A DNA stretch of 6,095 nucleotides. It comes from Bacillota bacterium (lineage in GTDB: Bacteria; Bacillota; Clostridia; Oscillospirales; Ruminococcaceae). Made by a program: the position numbers and the translations under genes. Below, one piece after another: positions 1-6,095 of this stretch (its first letter is position 1; each line of letters starts with the position of its first letter). The stretch spans positions 1 to 6,095 of the forward strand of contig JAEWZG010000105.1 of assembly GCA_023395435.1 (NCBI GenBank), given 5' to 3'. The notes under the pieces were generated by a model, which had not been told where the DNA came from, made no database searches, and saw nothing but the letters and a program-made list of their open reading frames with translations.

Positions 1-317
1 CTGCCGAATACCTTGAAGTAATGAAAAAGGAAAAAGTCGATACACTTATCCTTGGATGTACTCACTATCCACATTTAAAGGATATTATTGCAGATTATAT
101 GGGTGATGGTGTTACACTTATTTCCCCTGGTGAAGAGGCTGCAAAATATACTAATGCATTACTATCAGAAAAAGAACAGCTTTCTGACAGAGCAGAAAGC
201 GGAACAACGGAATATTACGTTACAGACAGTGTTGAGCTTTTCGCTGAAAACTGCCAGTCCTTTCTTGGTGATGATATAAAGGGAAACATTGAAAAATGCT
301 CACTTGAAAAAATTTAG
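1..317 (+). CDS. murI: Glutamate racemase, C-terminal part (5' end outside window)
   Basis: This enzyme interconverts L- and D-glutamate in the cytoplasm without a cofactor, supplying D-glutamate for the peptidoglycan stem peptide. The visible reading frame starts at position 3 and gives 104 codons before TAG at 315-317; the frame is open to the left edge, so the gene is cut by the window. The key evidence is the motif LILGCTHYPHL: its Cys codon is at 57-59, followed by Thr and His, and matches the second catalytic cysteine and adjacent Thr-His of the glutamate/aspartate racemase family. A later segment, VTLISPGEEAA, also fits the family C-terminus. The first catalytic cysteine and the N-terminal Asp lie outside. 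The ATG at 21 is internal, because in-frame AEYLEV precedes it and matches the family. The stop codon overlaps the ribosome binding site of the next gene, so the two are probably co-transcribed. Aspartate racemase is the alternative, but the motif context and C-terminus favour murI. Confidence 0.92.
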   Translation, partial: AEYLEVMKKEKVDTLILGCTHYPHLKDIIADYMGDGVTLISPGEEAAKYTNALLSEKEQLSDRAESGTTEYYVTDSVELFAENCQSFLGDDIKGNIEKCSLEKI

Positions 318-320
318 GAG
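316..320 (+). promoter_or_regulatory. Ribosome binding site for the DUF1934 gene, overlapping the murI stop
   Basis: AGGAG lies seven bases before the TTG at 328-330. Its first two bases are the last two of the murI TAG stop (315-317). This decides the start of the following gene, since the more upstream in-frame TTG at 289 has only a weaker AAAGGGA placed too close (four bases). The overlap suggests that ribosomes finishing murI can re-initiate here. Confidence 0.75.
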
Positions 321-327
321 AATTAAC

Positions 328-750
328 TTGAATAAACAAAAGGATGTACTTATTACATTGAAAAGCATTCAGTCAGACGGCACGGACAAAAGCGAAACCG
401 AGCTTATTACTGAAGGTTTATATAAAAAAACAAAAGATGGATTTACTATTTCCTATGATGAGTCAGAGGCAACAGGCTATAAGGGTTCAAAAACTGTACT
501 TACAGCTGTCGGCGATACATTTGTTACCATGCAGAGGACCGGCTCAACAAATTCAAATCTGTTTATTGAAAAAGGGAAGAAGCATCACTGTCATTACGGA
601 ACACCATACGGTGTCTTTATGGTAGGAATCACAACAAAAGACATTAAATCCACTCTTTCTGAAAACGGTGGGGATCTATATATGAATTATGTTGTGGATA
701 TTAATTCAAGCTATGTTTCTGACCACGAAATAATTGTTAATATAAAATAA
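328..750 (+). CDS. DUF1934 (YwiB-like) family beta-barrel protein
   Basis: This encodes a 140-residue protein of unknown biochemical function in the DUF1934 family, whose members are small calycin/lipocalin-like beta-barrels. Bacillus subtilis YwiB, also encoded next to argS, belongs to this family. Evidence in the sequence: alternating hydrophobic/polar strands typical of an all-beta protein, a YDE motif at about residues 43-45, and the most diagnostic segment, HHCHYGTPYG, at about 86-95. The C-terminus (VVDINSSYVSDHEIIVNIK) is a closing beta strand. There is no signal peptide or membrane segment, so it should be cytoplasmic. I chose the TTG start at 328 because AGGAG sits seven bases upstream and the product then has the family's usual length and starts directly with the first strand (KDVLITLKS). 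The longer version from TTG 289 would add 13 mostly basic residues and overlap murI by 29 bases. It lies between murI (10-base gap) and argS (23-base gap), almost certainly in one transcript. Family assignment is by motif recognition. Confidence 0.85.
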   Translation: MNKQKDVLITLKSIQSDGTDKSETELITEGLYKKTKDGFTISYDESEATGYKGSKTVLTAVGDTFVTMQRTGSTNSNLFIEKGKKHHCHYGTPYGVFMVGITTKDIKSTLSENGGDLYMNYVVDINSSYVSDHEIIVNIK

Positions 751-760
751 TGTAAAAGCA

Positions 761-766
761 AGGGGA
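761..766 (+). promoter_or_regulatory. Ribosome binding site of argS
   Basis: AGGGGA, preceded by A at 760, lies seven bases before the ATG at 774. It fixes that ATG as the argS start. It sits in the 23-base gap after the DUF1934 stop codon, which leaves no room for a T-box leader or a separate promoter directly upstream of argS. Confidence 0.7.
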
Positions 767-773
767 ATTTCAA

Positions 774-2462
774 ATGTCGAATCTTATTAATAGTGCTTCA
801 CTTGAAGTGCGTGAAATTATTATGAAATCTCTCGGTGAGCTTATTTCAACAGGCGAGCTTTCAGCAGAACCTATCCCTGCATTTAATGTTGAAATACCTG
901 CTGACAAATCACACGGTGATCTTTCAACCAATGTTGCAATGATCTGTGCGAGAGCCTTTAAAATGGCACCAAGGAAAATTGCCGACCTGATTATTTCGAA
1001 AATAATTCTTGACGGAACATATTTTGAAAAGGTTGAGGTCGCAGGTAGCGGTTTTATAAACTTCTTTCTTTCGCAGAAGTGGTTTTCTAAAGTTGTATCA
1101 GCTGTTCTTGATGAGAAGGAACACTACGGAGAAACAAACCTCGGTCAAGGCAAAAAACTCATGGTTGAGTTCGTTTCTGCAAATCCAACTGGACCAATGC
1201 ATATTGGAAATGCACGAGGTGGTGCGATTGGCGACTGTCTTGCTGCTGTTCTTGAAAAAGCGGGATACAATGTAACAAGAGAATTTTATGTGAATGATGC
1301 AGGTAATCAGATTGAAAAGTTTGCTACATCACTTGAAATTAGATATCTTCAGCTATATAAAGATGGTATTGAAATGCCTGAGGACAGTTATCATGGTGAA
1401 GATATAATTGAACACGTAAAGGCATTTGCAAAAGTTTATGGCAATAAATATGTAAATACAACTGACAAGGAGCGTCGTGATGCACTTGTTGAATATGCTC
1501 TCCCAAAAAATATACAGAAGCTTAATGACGACCTTTTAAAATACAGAATCCAGTATGATGTTTGGTTTCTTGAAAGCCAGCTTCATAATGAAAACAAGGT
1601 TATGGCTGTTGTGGACAAGCTTAAAGAAAGCGGCTTGACCTACGAAAAAGAAGGCGCTATCTGGTATAAGGCAACTGATTTTGGGGCTGAAAAGGATGAC
1701 GTTCTCGTCCGTGCAAATGGAATTCCTACCTATTTCACAGCAGACATTGCTTATCACTACAATAAATTCGTTGAAAGAGGTTTTGATAAGGTAATAAACA
1801 TCTGGGGCGCTGACCACCACGGTCACGTTGCACGTCTTAAAGGTGCAATGCAAGCAGTTGGAGTGAATCCTGAAAAGCTTGATGTTGTTTTAATGCAGAT
1901 GGTTCGTCTTGTGAAGGATGGAGAAGTTATCAAGGCTTCAAAACGTAGCGGTAAGGCTATTACTCTTGTAACTCTTCTTGAGGAAGTCCCAATCGATGCA
2001 GCAAGATTCTTCTTTAACCTCCGTGAATCTAATTCACACTTTGACTTTGATCTCGGACTTGCTATTGAGCAATCATCACAGAATCCTGTTTATTATGTTC
2101 AATACGCTCACGCAAGAATATGCTCAATCCTCCGTACACTTTCAGCAGAGGGAATTGAAGCAAAAGAACTTTCAGCAAGAGATTTTGATGTTCTAAACAC
2201 TCCTGAAGAAAAAGAGCTTATCCGTTTTATTGGAACATTACCTGAAATTATAAACGAATCTGCAAAATCCTATGATCCAGCAAAAATAACACGTTTTGCT
2301 ATTGATGTTGCGACATTATTCCATAAATTCTATTCAGTATGCAGGGTTAAAGGCGAGAGCGATGAAATTCTCCAGGCAAGGCTTAACCTTTGTATCGCTG
2401 TTAAGACAGTTATTAAAAATATTCTCGAATTGCTAAAGATTGATTGCCCAGAAAGTATGTAA
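774..2462 (+). CDS. argS: Arginyl-tRNA synthetase
   Basis: This class I aminoacyl-tRNA synthetase charges tRNA-Arg with arginine using ATP. The 562-residue product has the normal full length and layout. Residues about 5-100 form the N-terminal additional domain, with the family motif KSHGDLSTNVA (45-55). The Rossmann catalytic core opens with SANPTGPMHIGNARGG (135-150), in which HIGN (143-146) is the HIGH signature; VNDAGNQ (173-179) and WGADHHGHVARLK (344-356) follow. The second signature is KASKRSGK (387-394), in the KMSKS position; ArgRS is known to vary here, and the central Lys-390 is kept. From about 435 (QNPVYYVQYAHAR) to the end is the DALR-type helical anticodon-binding domain. The product ends in CPESM, close to the common APERM ending. 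ATG 774 is supported by AGGGGA upstream. It is the last gene of the murI-DUF1934-argS run and is followed 12 bases later by a terminator. I see no frameshift or loss of active-site motifs. Confidence 0.98.
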   Translation: MSNLINSASLEVREIIMKSLGELISTGELSAEPIPAFNVEIPADKSHGDLSTNVAMICARAFKMAPRKIADLIISKIILDGTYFEKVEVAGSGFINFFLSQKWFSKVVSAVLDEKEHYGETNLGQGKKLMVEFVSANPTGPMHIGNARGGAIGDCLAAVLEKAGYNVTREFYVNDAGNQIEKFATSLEIRYLQLYKDGIEMPEDSYHGEDIIEHVKAFAKVYGNKYVNTTDKERRDALVEYALPKNIQKLNDDLLKYRIQYDVWFLESQLHNENKVMAVVDKLKESGLTYEKEGAIWYKATDFGAEKDDVLVRANGIPTYFTADIAYHYNKFVERGFDKVINIWGADHHGHVARLKGAMQAVGVNPEKLDVVLMQMVRLVKDGEVIKASKRSGKAITLVTLLEEVPIDAARFFFNLRESNSHFDFDLGLAIEQSSQNPVYYVQYAHARICSILRTLSAEGIEAKELSARDFDVLNTPEEKELIRFIGTLPEIINESAKSYDPAKITRFAIDVATLFHKFYSVCRVKGESDEILQARLNLCIAVKTVIKNILELLKIDCPESM

Positions 2463-2474
2463 TTATAAAAAATC

Positions 2475-2503
2475 AAAAGGAACGCACATAGCGTTCCTTT
2501 TTT
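2475..2503 (+). terminator. Intrinsic terminator after argS
   Basis: AAAAGGAACGC (2475-2485) pairs perfectly with GCGTTCCTTTT (2491-2501) around the five-base loop ACATA, giving an 11-bp stem. The stem runs into a six-T tract at 2498-2503. It lies 12 bases after the argS stop and would end the murI-DUF1934-argS transcript. The A-run at the base of the stem gives a weaker U-tract on the minus strand, so it could also act as a back-up terminator for the opposing gene. Confidence 0.9.
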
Positions 2504-2513
2504 ATATTATAAC

Positions 2514-2546
2514 AAAAACCGCCCCTGAAATCAATCAGGAGCGGTT
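2514..2546 (-). terminator. Intrinsic terminator after the pyruvate:ferredoxin oxidoreductase gene
   Basis: Plus-strand 2517-2528 and 2535-2546 form a 12-bp inverted repeat around a six-base loop. On the plus strand there is one C/A mismatch at 2523 versus 2540. In the minus-strand RNA the same pair is a G-U wobble, so the stem is unbroken (AACCGCUCCUGA with UCAGGGGCGGUU). The U-tract (complement of 2514-2518) follows only on the minus strand. Both facts point to termination of the leftward gene, whose stop codon is 16 bases upstream. Confidence 0.88.
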
Positions 2547-2562
2547 AATATTATGTGGTTAA

Positions 2563-5500
2563 TTATTCAGCATCATAAAGCTTTGAAAGGCGACAGAGGT
2601 AATCATATCTCTTTGAAGCACTATCAACAGCGTTATTGAACAATCTTTCAGCTCTTTCAGGATTTGAACGAGCGAGTGCGTTATAACGAACTTCTCCCAT
2701 AATGAAATCCTTGTAGCTTGCTGACGGAGCCTTACTGTCAAGCTGGAATGGATTCTTTCCTTCTGCAGTAAGTCTTGGGTCAAATCTAAACAAATGCCAG
2801 TATCCAGCCTCAACAGCCTTCTTTTCTTCTGACTGTGCCATACTCATACCGCCCTTGATACCATGGTTGATACATGGAGCGTAAGCAATAACAAGTGAAG
2901 GACCATTGTAGCTTTCAGCCTCACTAATCGCCTTGATGCACTGATTGTAATCAGCACCCTGAGCAATATGAGCAACATAAACATAACCATAGCTCATTGC
3001 GATACCAGCAAGGTCTTTCTTCTTAACTTCCTTACCAGCAGCAGCAAACTGAGCGATAGCACCTGTTGGTGTTGATTTTGATGACTGTCCACCTGTGTTT
3101 GAGTAAACTTCAGTGTCGAATACAAAGATGTTTACATCTTCGCCTGAAGCGATAACATGGTCAAGACCTGAGAATCCAATATCGTAAGCCCAGCCGTCTC
3201 CACCGAAGACCCACATTGACTTCTTGGACAAGAAATCTTTTTCAGCAAGGATTGCTTTTCCTGCTTCGCATCCGCACTTTTCAAGAGCAGCAACAAGAGC
3301 CTTTGTAGCAATTGCGTTTTCCTTACCAAGTGTCATTGTTGAAAGGTAATTTTCAATAGCTGTCTTAACTTCAGCGTTGTCTGTGTTCTTCTGAAGTTCA
3401 AGAACTTTAGCAACTACTCTCTGACGGAGTGTAGCCTGAGCAAGGAACATACCGTAACCATATTCAGCATTATCTTCAAATAGTGAGTTTGCCCAAGCTG
3501 GACCTTTTCCTTCTTTGTTTGTTGTATATGGAGTTGAAGGTGATGAACCGCCCCAGATTGATGAACATCCTGTTGCATTAGCAATGAACATTCTGTCACC
3601 GAAAAGCTGTGTTATAAGCTTAGCGTATGGAGTTTCGCCACAACCAGCACAAGCACCTGAGAACTCGAGGAGTGGCTGTTTGAACTGTGAACCCTTAACA
3701 GTTGTTTCTTTAAATTTTTCTAAAACTTCTGGCTTAGCATCAAGTGACTGACCATAGTTGTAAACTTCCTGCTCAGCAAGCTGAGTTTCAAGTGGAGCGA
3801 ATGCAAGAGCCTTTTCACCCTTCTTACCAGGACATACATTTATACATGATCCACAACCTGTACAGTCAAGTGCTGACATTGTCATTAAGAAGTAATAACC
3901 AGGTATACCTGTACATGGTTTTGCTTTTTCCTTTGCGAGAGCTGGAGCATTATCAAGCTCTTCCTGTGTCATAACAACAGGACGGATTACAGCATGAGGA
4001 CAAACATATGAACAGAAGTTACACTGAATACAGTTGTCACTTATCCAAGATGGAACATCAACAGCAATACCACGTTTTTCAAATGCAGCAGAACCCTGTG
4101 GAACTTCACCGTCTGCGTACTTAACGAACTTTGATACAGGGAGCTTATCACCCTCCTGAGCGTTGATTGGATTCTGAATTTCGTTAACGTATTCGATAAG
4201 AGCTTTGTTGTCACCTTTTACAGCTGGCATACCCATATGTGAATCAGTAGCATTTGCCCATTCAGCAGGAACCTTGATCTCTGTGATGCCCTTAACACCA
4301 GCATCAATAGCATCGTGGTTCATCTTAACAATAGCGTCACCCTTCTTTGAGTAAGAAGCAGTAGCAGCATCTTTCATGTATTTAACAGCATCGTCGATTG
4401 GGATAATATTAGCAAGTTTAAAGAATGCAGCCTGAAGAACTGTATTGATTCTGTTGCCAAGACCAATTTCCTTACCGATCTTGATACCATTGATTGTGTA
4501 AAACTTGATGTTATTCTTAGCGATATATTTCTTAGCTTGTCCAGGGAGTTTTTCTTCAAGCTCTGCCATATCCCACTGACAGTTAAGGAGGAATGTTCCG
4601 CCTGGCTTGATATCCTGAACCATGTTGTACTTGTCGATGTAAGCTTCGTTATGACAAGCAACAAAGTCAGCCATGTTTACAAGGTAAGTTGACTTGATAG
4701 GTGCTTTACCGAATCTCAAGTGAGAAACTGTTACACCACCTGATTTCTTAGAGTCATATGCAAAATATGCCTGAGCATACATGTCAGTATGGTCACCGAT
4801 AATCTTGATTGAGTTCTTGTTTGCACCAACAGTACCGTCAGCACCAAGACCCCAGAACTTACAAGCTGTTGTTCCTGCAGGAGCTGTATTTGGATTTTCA
4901 CCGATTTCAAGTGAGAGATGTGTAACATCGTCGTTGATACCGATTGTAAATCTCTTCTTCTCTGTATTTTTATATACAGCAACAATCTGTGCAGGAGTTG
5001 TATCCTTTGAACCAAGACCGTATCTTCCGCTGAAAATAGGTGTTGTGTTAAACTGTGTATCTCTAAGAGCAGCAACAACATCAAGATATAATGGTTCACC
5101 AAGTGAGCCTGGTTCTTTTGTTCTGTCAAGAACAGAAATTGTCTTTGTTGTTGCAGGGAATGCAGCAACGAATTTATCAGCAACGAAAGGTCTGTAAAGA
5201 CGTACTTTAACAAGTCCGTACTTACCGCCGTTTGCATTCAAGTAATCAATTGTTTCTTCAATTGTGTCACAAACTGAACCCATAGCAACGATTACATGTT
5301 CCGCATCAGCAGCACCGTAGTAGTTGAAGAGCTTGTAGTCTGTGCCGATTTCAGCGTTAACCTTATTCATATATTCTTCAACAACAGCTGGGAATGCATC
5401 ATAATGCATGTTTGATGCTTCTCTTGCCTGGAAGAAGATGTCAGGGTTCTGAGCTGATCCCTTTAATACTGGGTGGTCTGGGTTCAATGCTCTGTCACGG

Positions 5501-6095
5501 AATGCCTTAGCAGCATCCATATCTATCATTTTTGAAAGTGTTTCCTTATCCCATGCTTCGATCTTCTGAATTTCATGAGAAGTTCTGAAACCGTCAAAGA
5601 AATGAAGAACTGGGACTCTACCCTTGATTGTTGAAAGATGAGCAACAGCACCTAAATCCATAACTTCCTGTGGGTTTGTAGCACAAAGCATTGCAAAGCC
5701 AGTCTGGCGACATGCGTATACGTCTGAGTGGTCGCCGAAAATAGAAAGTGCATGTGAAGCAAGTGCACGTGCTGATACGTGAATTACGCAAGGCAGCAAT
5801 TCACCAGCGATTTTATACATATTAGGAATCATAAGGAGCAAGCCCTGTGATGCTGTATATGTTGTTGTCAACGCTCCTGCTGACAAAGAACCGTGAACTG
5901 TTCCTGAAGCACCAGCTTCTGACTGCATTTCTGCAACTCGAACTTCCTGTCCGAAAATATTAGTTTGACCCTTTGCAGCCCATTGGTCTGTTACTTCAGC
6001 CATTACTGAAGAAGGGGTGATTGGATAGATTGCAGCAACATCTGTGAACGGATATGATGCCCATGCAGCAGCATTATTACCATCCATGGTTTTCA
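2563..6095 (-). CDS. nifJ: Pyruvate:ferredoxin (flavodoxin) oxidoreductase, single-chain type (start probably just outside window)
   Basis: This cytoplasmic iron-sulfur enzyme oxidises pyruvate with CoA to acetyl-CoA and CO2, passing electrons to ferredoxin or flavodoxin; nifJ, por and pfor are all names in use. From the ATG at 6087 there are 1174 residues. Numbering from that Met, the pyruvate-binding domain I has YPITPSS (Thr-24), SEAGASGTVHG (Glu-57) and HVSARALASHALSIFGDHSDVY (Arg-107 onward). Domain II follows to about 400, then the CoA-associated domain III (WGLGADGTVGANKNS). The ferredoxin domain carries two CxxCxxCxxxC motifs: Cys-686/689/692/696 and Cys-742/745/748/752. The C-terminal thiamine diphosphate domain has Cys-813, 816, 841 and 1072 for the proximal cluster, GGDGWAYD (Asp-964) and YSNTGGQ. 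These line up with a near-constant offset to the Desulfovibrio africanus enzyme (known ligands Cys-812, 815, 840, 1071). The C-terminus ends about 60 residues short of that protein, lacking its extra domain. The frame continues past 6087 as xTG-AAA-ACC, reading (M/L/V)-K-T-MDGN; since many homologues begin with KTMDGN after a short leader, the real start is likely beyond the edge. It stands alone on its strand and has its own terminator. Lysine codons are mostly AAG, unlike argS, as expected for a highly expressed gene. Confidence 0.97.
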   Translation of the reverse strand, partial: KTMDGNNAAAWASYPFTDVAAIYPITPSSVMAEVTDQWAAKGQTNIFGQEVRVAEMQSEAGASGTVHGSLSAGALTTTYTASQGLLLMIPNMYKIAGELLPCVIHVSARALASHALSIFGDHSDVYACRQTGFAMLCATNPQEVMDLGAVAHLSTIKGRVPVLHFFDGFRTSHEIQKIEAWDKETLSKMIDMDAAKAFRDRALNPDHPVLKGSAQNPDIFFQAREASNMHYDAFPAVVEEYMNKVNAEIGTDYKLFNYYGAADAEHVIVAMGSVCDTIEETIDYLNANGGKYGLVKVRLYRPFVADKFVAAFPATTKTISVLDRTKEPGSLGEPLYLDVVAALRDTQFNTTPIFSGRYGLGSKDTTPAQIVAVYKNTEKKRFTIGINDDVTHLSLEIGENPNTAPAGTTACKFWGLGADGTVGANKNSIKIIGDHTDMYAQAYFAYDSKKSGGVTVSHLRFGKAPIKSTYLVNMADFVACHNEAYIDKYNMVQDIKPGGTFLLNCQWDMAELEEKLPGQAKKYIAKNNIKFYTINGIKIGKEIGLGNRINTVLQAAFFKLANIIPIDDAVKYMKDAATASYSKKGDAIVKMNHDAIDAGVKGITEIKVPAEWANATDSHMGMPAVKGDNKALIEYVNEIQNPINAQEGDKLPVSKFVKYADGEVPQGSAAFEKRGIAVDVPSWISDNCIQCNFCSYVCPHAVIRPVVMTQEELDNAPALAKEKAKPCTGIPGYYFLMTMSALDCTGCGSCINVCPGKKGEKALAFAPLETQLAEQEVYNYGQSLDAKPEVLEKFKETTVKGSQFKQPLLEFSGACAGCGETPYAKLITQLFGDRMFIANATGCSSIWGGSSPSTPYTTNKEGKGPAWANSLFEDNAEYGYGMFLAQATLRQRVVAKVLELQKNTDNAEVKTAIENYLSTMTLGKENAIATKALVAALEKCGCEAGKAILAEKDFLSKKSMWVFGGDGWAYDIGFSGLDHVIASGEDVNIFVFDTEVYSNTGGQSSKSTPTGAIAQFAAAGKEVKKKDLAGIAMSYGYVYVAHIAQGADYNQCIKAISEAESYNGPSLVIAYAPCINHGIKGGMSMAQSEEKKAVEAGYWHLFRFDPRLTAEGKNPFQLDSKAPSASYKDFIMGEVRYNALARSNPERAERLFNNAVDSASKRYDYLCRLSKLYDAE

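Noticed and set aside
289..327. Upstream TTG start for the DUF1934 gene
   Set aside because: Its AAAGGGA is only four bases from the TTG, it would overlap murI by 29 bases, and it would add a basic tail not expected in the family. TTG 328 with AGGAG at seven bases is better.
751..773. Possible T-box or other leader in front of argS
   Set aside because: The gap is only 23 bases and holds little beyond the ribosome binding site. Any T-box would have to lie upstream of the whole operon, outside the window.
1536..1853. A 105-codon minus-strand open frame antisense to argS
   Set aside because: It lies over the conserved catalytic core of argS. Its Cys/Phe/Val-rich product resembles no family and no separate promoter or ribosome binding site is apparent.
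2463..2562. Possible small gene or small RNA in the convergent intergenic region
   Set aside because: The 100 bases are explained by two intrinsic terminators and short AT-rich spacers; no open frame with a ribosome binding site fits.
4781..5197. A 138-codon open frame on the plus strand, antisense to the oxidoreductase gene
   Set aside because: Long antisense frames are common opposite genes with strong codon bias. It contains no recognisable domain and would conflict with the conserved protein on the other strand.
4731..5237. A 168-codon open frame on the minus strand, inside the oxidoreductase gene in another frame
   Set aside because: It lies wholly within a confidently identified gene on the same strand, is rich in Leu/Gln/Ser as expected of a shifted frame, matches no family I recognise and has no good ribosome binding site.
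1..6095. Search for mobile elements, CRISPR repeats, defence genes or another undescribed system
   Set aside because: Reading both strands, I found no direct or terminal repeats, transposase motifs or repeat-spacer arrays. Nearly all bases are accounted for by four housekeeping genes and their terminators.

Overview
The window reads as an ordinary chromosomal core region from an AT-rich, strictly anaerobic, Gram-positive-type bacterium. Clostridia are most likely, possibly a Ruminococcus-like Oscillospiraceae. That placement is inferred from the murI-DUF1934-argS gene order, a single-chain homodimeric-type pyruvate:ferredoxin oxidoreductase, A/T-ending codons in the left-hand genes, and strong AGGAG/AGGGG ribosome binding sites. 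No sequence search was possible, so the genus is a guess.

Positions 1-2462, plus strand, hold three tightly packed genes that look like the distal part of one operon. First is the C-terminal end of glutamate racemase (murI, D-glutamate for peptidoglycan), which enters from the left edge. Next is a small DUF1934/YwiB-family beta-barrel protein, best started at a TTG codon at 328. Last is complete arginyl-tRNA synthetase (argS). The gaps are 10 and 23 bases, with no room for internal promoters. The run ends in a strong intrinsic terminator at 2475-2503.

Positions 2463-2562 are a 100-base convergent intergenic region holding two back-to-back intrinsic terminators, one for each strand. Positions 2563-6095, minus strand, are filled by one very large gene for pyruvate:ferredoxin (flavodoxin) oxidoreductase. 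It is complete at its C-terminus, and its reading frame stays open to the right edge, so the true start is probably just outside. All cofactor ligands that I can check are present: two 4Fe-4S ferredoxin motifs, four cysteines for the proximal cluster, and the thiamine diphosphate/Mg motif. It lacks the extra C-terminal domain of the Desulfovibrio africanus enzyme.

The left genes serve cell wall precursor synthesis and translation, and the right gene serves central fermentative carbon metabolism (pyruvate to acetyl-CoA plus reduced ferredoxin). They are transcribed towards each other and need not be functionally linked. I see no mobile elements, CRISPR arrays, tRNA or rRNA genes, or riboswitches, and no candidate for a previously undescribed system. 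The findings are small points about start choice, domain content, motif variation and expression signals.
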